From assembly GCA_031278255.1 (NCBI GenBank), contig JAITKU010000023.1, positions 1 through 8,527 of the forward strand: a stretch of 8,527 nt of DNA, read 5' to 3'. The DNA is from Eubacteriales Family XIII. Incertae Sedis bacterium (GTDB taxonomy: Bacteria > Bacillota > Clostridia > Peptostreptococcales > Anaerovoracaceae). Made by a program: the position numbers and the translations under genes. This document shows, in pieces, positions 1 to 4,419 of this stretch. Within the stretch, counting starts at the first letter, position 1; every line of letters starts with the position of its first letter. The notes beneath the pieces were generated by a model. That model worked only from the letters and a program-made list of their open reading frames with translations, did no database searches and had not been told where the DNA came from.

Positions 1-5
1 TATTG

Positions 6-47
6 TGTCCCCCCTGTCAAGACATTTTTTTCGAAAACTTAGTGTGG
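6..47. repeat. Terminal inverted repeat of the IS, left end
   Basis: Starting at TGTCCCC, this end matches the reverse complement of 1417-1459 over about 42 bases with mismatches and one gap. The shared blocks are TGTCCCC, a GACA block, a T-rich tract, then AAAAC and AGTGTG. A second copy of AAACTTAGTG lies just inside it (51-60, the first being 35-44). Confidence 0.75.
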
Positions 48-162
48 CGGAAACTTAGTGCTTGATGATCACAATGCAACGCGTAGTTCTTTGGCTTCGC
101 CGATCCAACCTGACATTTATGGTACCATGGTCCGGGTCGGTCTGTAGCCCTTATTCCATAAA

Positions 163-206
163 GCCCGCGCCGCCCCGGTGCGCGGGCGTTTCCGCCGCAA
201 GCGGCG
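163..206 (-). terminator. GC-rich hairpins downstream of transposase orfB, possible terminator
   Basis: Two stem-loops lie between the orfB stop and the left IS end. GCCCGCGC (163-170) pairs with GCGCGGGC (180-187), an 8-bp stem with a 9-nt loop. CGCCGC (193-198) pairs with GCGGCG (201-206). Read on the minus strand, the first is followed by TTTAT, a weak U-tract, so it may end transposase transcription. The tract is short and the stems could instead affect mRNA stability or block read-in. Confidence 0.35.
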
Positions 207-224
207 CCCTTTGCTTTGTGCGGG

Positions 225-1103
225 CTATGCCGCCTCGGGTGCCCGGAAGGCCGAACGGTACACATCCTCCGGCGTTTTGTAACCAAGGCTCTGATGCGGT
301 CTCCGGCTGTTGTACGCGCATATGTACTCCGCTATCCCCGTCCGCAGTTCTCGGGGCGATCCGTATTCGTTGATGTATATATACTCCGTCTTCAAGCTTC
401 GGAACCAACGCTCGATCACGACATTGTCCACCCATCTTGCCTTGCCGTCCATGCTCCGGCGGACCCCCGCCGAGACCATGAGTTCGATATAAAGATCGCT
501 TGTGAATTGGCTCCCTTGGTCCGAGTTGGCTATGGCCGGGACGCCATAGCGTTCCATGGCGTCATTCATCGCGGATACGACGGGCGCGGCTTCCAATGTG
601 TCCGAAAGTTCCCATCCGACGATATAGCGGCTGTGCCAATCGATGATCGCCGTCAGGTACATGTGGCTGCGGCCCATCGGAATATATGTGATGTCCAATG
701 CCCAAACTTGGTTTGGGAAACGGATCGACATGTTTTTCAGGAGATACGGCGCTTTGGCGGCCCCCTTGTCCGGCCTTGACAGGTTGGGCTTCGGGTAGAC
801 CGGGCATATGCCCATCTCGTCCGTGTAGCGCCGAATCAGCTTGCGCCCGGCCTTGAAGCCTTCCTTGCGCAGGTGCGCCCGCAGCTTGCGGACGCCCGAG
901 CACGGTTCCTGCGTGTGCCAATAGTCGAGCCGCCGCTTGATCGTCTCCTCAAGCTCCAACGCTGCCGGGTCCGGCGGCTTCGGCTTGGCGTAGGCTGACC
1001 AACGCCCAATCCCAAGAAGCTCGCACCGCCGCGATATCGTCAGGCCGAATGTCTCAAGCCGGTCAAAGCAGCCCCCGTTCTGCCGATTTGGAACGGGCCG
1101 CAA
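225..1103 (-). CDS. IS3-family transposase OrfB (DDE integrase domain)
   Basis: This is the catalytic half of the transposase, which cuts and joins the element ends. From the TTG at 1103, 292 residues are read. An HTH_21-like segment (about residues 22-110, with SRRCELLGIG and a GVRKLRAHLRKEG stretch) precedes an RNase-H-like integrase core. Catalytic residues are D137 (ALDITYIP), D195 (NSDQGSQF) and E231 (VVIERW), with exactly 35 residues between the last two. The C-terminal SRRPHQSLGYKTP motif is typical of the family. The start is uncertain: the TTG has no clear ribosome binding site. The frame is open from a TAG about 38 nt upstream of the TTG, inside orfA, so it is probably read as a fusion with OrfA. 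It lies in the +1 (equivalently -2) phase relative to orfA, not the usual -1. The core is intact, so mobility is plausible. Confidence 0.9.
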   Translation of the reverse strand: MRPVPNRQNGGCFDRLETFGLTISRRCELLGIGRWSAYAKPKPPDPAALELEETIKRRLDYWHTQEPCSGVRKLRAHLRKEGFKAGRKLIRRYTDEMGICPVYPKPNLSRPDKGAAKAPYLLKNMSIRFPNQVWALDITYIPMGRSHMYLTAIIDWHSRYIVGWELSDTLEAAPVVSAMNDAMERYGVPAIANSDQGSQFTSDLYIELMVSAGVRRSMDGKARWVDNVVIERWFRSLKTEYIYINEYGSPRELRTGIAEYICAYNSRRPHQSLGYKTPEDVYRSAFRAPEAA

Positions 1104-1377
1104 GAAGGAAGTCCCTTTCCATTGTGAGCTGCCCTATTGTTTTGAGCATGCGGGCCTCGTCCTCGGCATTCTCGCGTTCGGCGCGTCGCCGTTCCCGTTC
1201 GTTGTGAGTACTGTCAAATACAGCCGGTGCCTTTTCCAAGAATTCGCGCCTCCAATTTGCAAGTTGGACAGGGTTGATCTCGTGTTCGGCCGCAATCTCG
1301 CTGATTGTCCTCTCTCCACGCAACACTTCGAGGACCAACTTGACCTTGTACTCGCTTGCGAATTTCCTCTTCTTCAT
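1063..1377 (-). CDS. IS3-family transposase OrfA (DNA-binding HTH protein)
   Basis: A 104-residue protein that would recognise the element ends. The N-terminal part (about residues 5-50) is the IS3/IS911-type helix-turn-helix, with SEYKVKLVLEVL, TISEIAAEHEI and QLANWRREFL. Residues 60-95 are a charged, heptad-like stretch (ERRRAERENAEDEARM then IGQLTMERDFLL) matching the leucine-zipper region that mediates OrfA/OrfAB dimers. The ATG at 1377 is preceded by AGGAGG with a 9-base spacer, the best ribosome binding site in the element. Its 3' end overlaps orfB by about 40 nt. The last codons (SAERGLL then stop) run over a G5 run. Reading one G fewer would join OrfA directly to OrfB in one frame. 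Confidence 0.9.
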   Translation of the reverse strand: MKKRKFASEYKVKLVLEVLRGERTISEIAAEHEINPVQLANWRREFLEKAPAVFDSTHNERERRRAERENAEDEARMLKTIGQLTMERDFLLAARSKSAERGLL

Positions 1378-1416
1378 TTGTGCGAACCTCCTGTTCTCTT
1401 TCTTATTTTATCAGAT

Positions 1417-1459
1417 TCACACTTCGTTTTGGGGAAAAGTGTCGTGTCTCATGGGGACA
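1417..1459. repeat. Terminal inverted repeat of the IS, right end
   Basis: Reverse complement of the left terminal repeat, imperfect. It ends in GGGGACA at 1453-1459. It lies just upstream of orfA, whose ribosome binding site follows further in (minus-strand AGGAGG at 1392-1387). Confidence 0.75.
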
Positions 1460-1517
1460 TTATAGGAAAATGGCTTGGCTGACAGAGTATGACGTCGTGG
1501 GGATGTTTGACAACCAA

Positions 1518-1920
1518 GAATGCAAATTGGAAATCCATCCGGAAAAGACCCGTATTGTTTATTGCCGAAGTGACAGGTTCCGGGAAAGGCACGAAAACGA
1601 ATCATTTGACTTTCCCGGACATACATTTCGGAGGCGATGGACAAAGAGCAGGAACGGGGACTTCTTCAACGGGTTCACTCCGGCGGCCGGCAAGAGTGCA
1701 AAGCAGCGATTCAGGAACAAAATTCGAAACGTCAGAATGGCAGACAAAATGACGTCGTTGGACAGATTGGCGGAAATCATGAATCCGGCGATACGAGGCT
1801 GGGCGAATTATTTTTCCCGATGCAACGCAAGTGAAGCCCGCAAAGCATCAGACTGCGTGAATCTCACATTGGCCGGATGGACAAGGTTCAGGAACAAGGC
1901 CGTAAAAAGAAGCTATGCCA
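1518..1920 (+). pseudogene. Group II intron reverse transcriptase/maturase, 3' fragment
   Basis: The translated frame contains ECKLEIHPEKTRIVYC, then a degenerate FDFPGHTFRRR (usually FDFLGYTFRPR), then MNPAIRGWANYFSR (usually a NPIIRGWINYYGRF-like motif). These are the last RT motifs and the start of the maturase X domain of bacterial group II intron-encoded proteins (LtrA-like). All N-terminal RT blocks, including the YADD motif, are missing. The end of domain X is replaced by an ftcD fragment near 1915-1925, and no intron domain V/VI follows. The open frame closes with TGA at 1947-1949. Between the IS end (1459) and about 1517 the frame stays open but I see no RT similarity. This is a dead remnant, cut on both sides. 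Confidence 0.85.
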
Positions 1921-1921
1921 A

Positions 1922-2053
1922 GGCTTTCATATCATCGGCAGCGAGGTGATCGGCCTCACCCCGGCCAAAGCCCTGATCGACTGCGCGGCGTACTATCTCC
2001 AGCTCGAAAATTTCGACGACAAAAAGCAAGTGATGGAAAACCATTTGCTGTGA
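1922..2053 (+). pseudogene. ftcD: Glutamate formimidoyltransferase, C-terminal fragment
   Basis: About 44 codons ending at TGA (2051-2053) read GFHIIGSEVIGLTPAKALID and then an AAYYLQLENFD-type tail. This is the characteristic C-terminus of the formiminotransferase domain, which moves the formimino group from formiminoglutamate to tetrahydrofolate in histidine breakdown. The rest of the gene is missing. Upstream, the reading is taken over by the group II RT remnant in another frame. The start of an fchA-like gene follows 37 nt after the stop, reproducing the normal ftcD-fchA gene order. I infer that an ftcD-fchA operon once lay here and was destroyed by rearrangement. The identification rests on recognised family sequence and has not been checked by a search. 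Confidence 0.75.
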
Positions 2054-2089
2054 AAAGCTGCTGTGAAAAAGAGTGGGAGAGATGACGGC

Positions 2090-2158
2090 ATGAGACTGAG
2101 CGACAGGACAATGGAAGATTTTATCAATTTCCTCGCTTCCGACGCGCCGGCGCCGGGC
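2090..2158 (+). pseudogene. fchA: Formimidoyl-THF cyclodeaminase, N-terminal fragment
   Basis: Starting at ATG 2090, with GGGAGAG just upstream, the first 23 codons read MRLSDRTMEDFINFLASDAP and then APG. This is the usual start of FchA/FTCD-cyclodeaminase proteins, which continue APGGGS and then an alanine-rich helix. Here the similarity stops abruptly after APG, and the following bases read on the other strand as a glycoside-hydrolase-like fragment. The frame happens to stay open into the sirtuin gene, but that fusion is accidental. The enzyme (about 200 residues when complete) is lost. Confidence 0.7.
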
Positions 2159-2284
2159 GACGGTGACATATTGCCCCGGAACGCCGCCCACCAGCTTCGA
2201 TTCGTCCCACGCGGACGGGATTGCCTTGAAAAAGTTGTACGCGCTGGACTGTGCGCCGCGCACGGTGTCCGCAAACAAAAAGTT
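2159..2284 (-). pseudogene. Glycoside hydrolase fragment (GH97-like), antisense
   Basis: On the minus strand, about 42 codons contain SSAYNFFKAIPSAWDESKLV followed by GGVPGQYVTVAR. The pattern P-x-x-WDE-x-x-x-x-x-G-x-x-G-x-Y-x-x-x-A-R resembles the region after the catalytic barrel of GH97 alpha-glucosidase/alpha-galactosidase-type enzymes (PTxWDETRxLxGxIGxYVxxARR). A TAG lies directly upstream at 2287-2285, and on the downstream side the sequence runs into the fchA fragment, so only a scrap remains. The family assignment is from memory of the motif and is tentative. The sharp change of coding strand is seen directly. Confidence 0.45.
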
Positions 2285-2344
2285 CTATCACCCCCGACGC
2301 CAGCAACTCCCAACATCAAAACGCCAAAAGAGGAGTGTAAACTC

Positions 2345-3100
2345 ATGTCATTTGCCGAAACGCTGGCGGGTTTGCTGGCAAAGAGCCACCACACTGTGTT
2401 CTTCGGCGGCGCCGGGGGCTCCGCCGAGAGCGGCATCCCCGATTTTCGTTCGGAGGCCGGTCTGTACGCGGCGCGGCAGGTCTATGGCTACGCGCCGGAG
2501 GACCTGCTTAGCCGAACGTTTTTTCTGCGCGCGCCGGAGATCTTCTTTCGGTATTATAAGGAGAACTCGATCCACCGGGAGGCCGCGCCGAACGCGGCGC
2601 ACAGGGCGCTCGCGGCGCTTGAGGAGAGAGGCCTTTTGCGGGCCGTCGTGACGCAGAACATCGACGGCCTGCACCAGGCGGCGGGCAGCCGGCGGGTGCT
2701 GGGGCTGCACGGCTCCAACTGGCGGCCGTATTGTGTGGACTGCGGCGCGCGCTGCACACTGGGCGAATTTCTCGACCCCGCGCGTTGCGCCGCCGACGGG
2801 GTGATCCCGCGCTGCGCCTCGTGCGGGGGGCTCCTCCGACCGGATGTCGTCTTGTACGAGGAGAGCCTGGACGCCGGCGTGATGCGGGCGGCGACGGAGA
2901 CGATCGCCAGGGCGGAGTTGCTGATCGTGGGCGGCACGTCGCTCGCCGTTTACCCGGCGGCGGGCCTGCTGCAATATTTCGGCGGCGGGGCACTGGCGCT
3001 CATCAACAAGACCCCCACGCCCTGCGACGACCGCGCTCAGATCGTGAACCGCAGCGCCCTCGGCACCGTCCTGTCCGAAACCGCCGCGCTTCTGCCGTGA
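2345..3100 (+). CDS. Sir2-family NAD-dependent protein deacylase (sirtuin)
   Basis: A 251-residue cytoplasmic enzyme that would remove acetyl or other acyl groups from protein lysines using NAD, giving nicotinamide and O-acyl-ADP-ribose. Visible motifs are the NAD-binding GGAGGSAESGIPDFRS (residues 21-36), TQNIDGLH (103-110), the catalytic histidine H122 in LHGS, zinc-binding cysteines C130, C133, C157 and C160, and GGTSLAVYPAAGLL (196-209). Length matches bacterial CobB/SrtN-type sirtuins. The frame is open to 2063, but the bases before 2345 belong to fchA and hydrolase scraps. The ATG at 2345 has GAGGAG 9 nt upstream and begins the natural sirtuin N-terminus. The usual GAGVST is GAGGSA here. 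It converges on the regulator gene with 16 nt between stops. The substrate cannot be told. Confidence 0.93.
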   Translation: MSFAETLAGLLAKSHHTVFFGGAGGSAESGIPDFRSEAGLYAARQVYGYAPEDLLSRTFFLRAPEIFFRYYKENSIHREAAPNAAHRALAALEERGLLRAVVTQNIDGLHQAAGSRRVLGLHGSNWRPYCVDCGARCTLGEFLDPARCAADGVIPRCASCGGLLRPDVVLYEESLDAGVMRAATETIARAELLIVGGTSLAVYPAAGLLQYFGGGALALINKTPTPCDDRAQIVNRSALGTVLSETAALLP

Positions 3101-3116
3101 CTGCTCGGAGGGCGCC

Positions 3117-4199
3117 TTACAGGCGTATCGCCTTCGTGGACGCGCGCACGATCAGCCGCGGTTTGTACAGATAGCTCCTGTCACACTGCTCTCCGGTTTT
3201 GATCATTTCGAGCAGCAGCGCGGCGGCCTTTTCACCCAGCTTTTGTTTCGGGTGGCTGACGGAGGTCAGCGGCACTTCGCAGCGCTCCGCGAGGCTGCTG
3301 TCGTCGATGCCCACCACGGAGAGGTCCTCCGGTACGCGAATCCCCTCTTTTTTACAGAAATCCAGCAGCGCGACCGCCACTTTGTCGTTGTAGCACATCA
3401 CGGCCGTGGACGTCGAAAGCATCGTCTGTACACGCGCTTTCGAAAGCGTGTACAGCGAATTCTGCTCCCCGGTCGAAAACCATAGCACGCGCTCCTCCGG
3501 CATCGGCAGCCCGTGCGCGAGCAGACACTCGACGAACCCCTTGTAGCGCAACTGGCCCTGGTAGTCGTCAAACACCAAGAGCGCCGACACCTGCCTGTGG
3601 CCCAGCGAAACAAGGTGTTCGGCGGCGCATCTCCCCACTTCCTTGTCGTCCATGGCAATCAGCGGAAAATCCAGCTGCGGGTATTTCGCGTTGAAGAAGA
3701 GGAGCGGTATGCCGCGCGCGCGGATTTCGTCATAGAGCGCGGTGTTCGGGTTGGGCAGACCGCTTTTGCACGGTTCGACGATCAGACCGTCTATGTCCTG
3801 CGTAAGCATGGCCTGCAGGGCCCTCGTCTCCTCGGCGACGTGGTTGTGCGTTGCGGTGAGCTGCATGGCCAAGTTGTTTTTGGCCAGCTCCCGCTCGATC
3901 CCGGTCACGATGCTCGGGAAGATGTAATCGCTGAAATACGTGGCGATCACACCGACTGTCGGAATCGCTTTCGCCTTTTCGTGCTTTGTGGTCTGCACAA
4001 ACGTGCCGCTCCCGTGCTTTTTTGTCAGGATGTTCTGCCGCTCCAACACGGCCAGCGCCTGCCGCACCGTCTGGCGGCTCACGTGGTGGATCTCGCAGAG
4101 CTCCGTCTCGGAATAGAATTTCTCGCCCGCCGTCAAGTTGTTTTCCTCTATATATCTTTTGGCCCAATCTACGATCGCGCGGTATTTGTAGTTGTTCAT
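3117..4199 (-). CDS. araR: AraR-like transcriptional repressor (GntR DNA-binding plus LacI-type sugar-sensing domain)
   Basis: A 360-residue regulator, the length of Bacillus AraR (about 360). Residues 1-70 form a GntR-type winged helix (KYRAIVDWAKRYI, then FYSETELCEIHHVSRQTVRQ and KKHGSGTFVQ). Residues 80-356 form a periplasmic-binding-protein-like domain as in LacI/GalR (VGVIATYFSDYIFPSIVTGI, IDGLIVEP, HRQVSALLVFDDYQGQLRYKG-type hinge strands, YNDKVAVALLD, VPEDLSVVGIDDS). This combination is the AraR architecture. The ATG at 4199 is chosen over one 39 nt upstream because AAAGGAGG sits 4 nt before it and the GntR domain starts right there. It is divergent from the sugar transporter, and two AraR-box-like palindromes lie between them. 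The likely job is sugar-relieved repression of the transporter and of itself. The effector (L-arabinose in AraR) is inferred. Confidence 0.85.
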   Translation of the reverse strand: MNNYKYRAIVDWAKRYIEENNLTAGEKFYSETELCEIHHVSRQTVRQALAVLERQNILTKKHGSGTFVQTTKHEKAKAIPTVGVIATYFSDYIFPSIVTGIERELAKNNLAMQLTATHNHVAEETRALQAMLTQDIDGLIVEPCKSGLPNPNTALYDEIRARGIPLLFFNAKYPQLDFPLIAMDDKEVGRCAAEHLVSLGHRQVSALLVFDDYQGQLRYKGFVECLLAHGLPMPEERVLWFSTGEQNSLYTLSKARVQTMLSTSTAVMCYNDKVAVALLDFCKKEGIRVPEDLSVVGIDDSSLAERCEVPLTSVSHPKQKLGEKAAALLLEMIKTGEQCDRSYLYKPRLIVRASTKAIRL

Positions 4200-4244
4200 A
4201 CGGCCTCCTTTGGAGACTGCCTCCGTCGCAGATGTCATGTATTG

Positions 4245-4273
4245 ATTATAAACGTAAAAACAACACTTGTCAA
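4245..4273 (-). promoter_or_regulatory. Sigma-A-type promoter of the regulator gene
   Basis: On the minus strand, TTGACA (4273-4268) and TATAAT (4250-4245) are separated by exactly 17 bases. Both hexamers are perfect consensus. The gene starts about 45 nt downstream, leaving a short leader with the AAAGGAGG site. The -35 lies inside the palindrome at 4265-4280, so the repressor could shut off its own gene. Confidence 0.8.
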
Positions 4274-4280
4274 GACAAAT
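4265..4280. promoter_or_regulatory. AraR-box-like operator 1
   Basis: The 16-bp palindrome ACTTGTCAAGACAAAT has half-sites ACTTGT and ACAAAT around CAAG. It closely resembles the Bacillus AraR box (ATTTGT-ACGT-ACAAAT type, recalled from the literature). It covers the -35 of the regulator promoter, which suggests autoregulation. Confidence 0.65.
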
Positions 4281-4326
4281 TTAGAGATATTTCTCAACTT
4301 GTATTAAAAATACTTGACGCAACTGC

Positions 4327-4355
4327 TTGACTTATACGTATGAGTATATTACAAT
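4327..4355 (+). promoter_or_regulatory. Sigma-A-type promoter of the sugar transporter operon
   Basis: TTGACT (4327-4332) and TACAAT (4350-4355) are 17 bases apart, each one mismatch from consensus. A second TTGACG at 4314-4319 has no matching -10. The first gene starts 65 nt downstream of the -10, with AGGAGGG at 4405-4411. An operator-like palindrome occupies the spacer. Confidence 0.75.
4330..4345. promoter_or_regulatory. AraR-box-like operator 2
   Basis: ACTTATACGTATGAGT is a 16-bp palindrome with one imperfect arm position and the ACGT centre typical of AraR boxes. It overlaps the end of the -35 and fills most of the spacer of the transporter promoter. A bound repressor would therefore exclude RNA polymerase. 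Its centre is 65 bp from that of operator 1, about six helical turns, which would suit cooperative binding or a small loop. Confidence 0.65.
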
Positions 4356-4419
4356 GGCCTCAACAGGTTAACAGGAGCCCAAAAGTAGGAATCCAAAATC
4401 ATTTAGGAGGGTAAAAGTT

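Larger units (their letters stand above)
6..1459 (-). mobile_element. Complete IS3-family insertion sequence
   Basis: A 1454-bp element bounded by TGTCCCC at the left end and its inverted copy GGGGACA at the right end, so both ends have the usual TG...CA termini. It encodes orfA and orfB on the minus strand, so the right end is the transposase-proximal terminus. Length, two overlapping frames and the D,D(35)E catalytic pattern fit the IS3 family. Flanking bases are TTG (3-5) on the left and TTA (1460-1462) on the right, so a perfect 3-bp target duplication is not seen. The element abuts a reverse-transcriptase remnant on its right. Whether it interrupted that gene cannot be told, because only five bases of left flank are present. 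Confidence 0.9.

Noticed and set aside
1..1464. Perfect target-site duplication flanking the IS
   Set aside because: TTG on the left and TTA on the right match only two of three bases. Shifting the ends to use TAT/TAT breaks the TG...CA termini.
1356..1949. A 197-residue gene starting inside the insertion sequence
   Set aside because: The first part is antisense to the IS end and orfA leader. Only the stretch after about 1518 has protein similarity (group II maturase), so it is a chance extension of a remnant.
2063..3100. A single 345-residue sirtuin with a long N-terminal extension
   Set aside because: The first ~94 codons cover an fchA scrap and the reverse strand of a hydrolase scrap. 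A good ribosome binding site and the natural sirtuin N-terminus are at 2345.
3513..4307. A 264-residue plus-strand gene opposite the regulator
   Set aside because: It is the antisense shadow of the regulator gene in a GC-rich region, has no recognisable protein motifs, and runs across the divergent promoters and operators.
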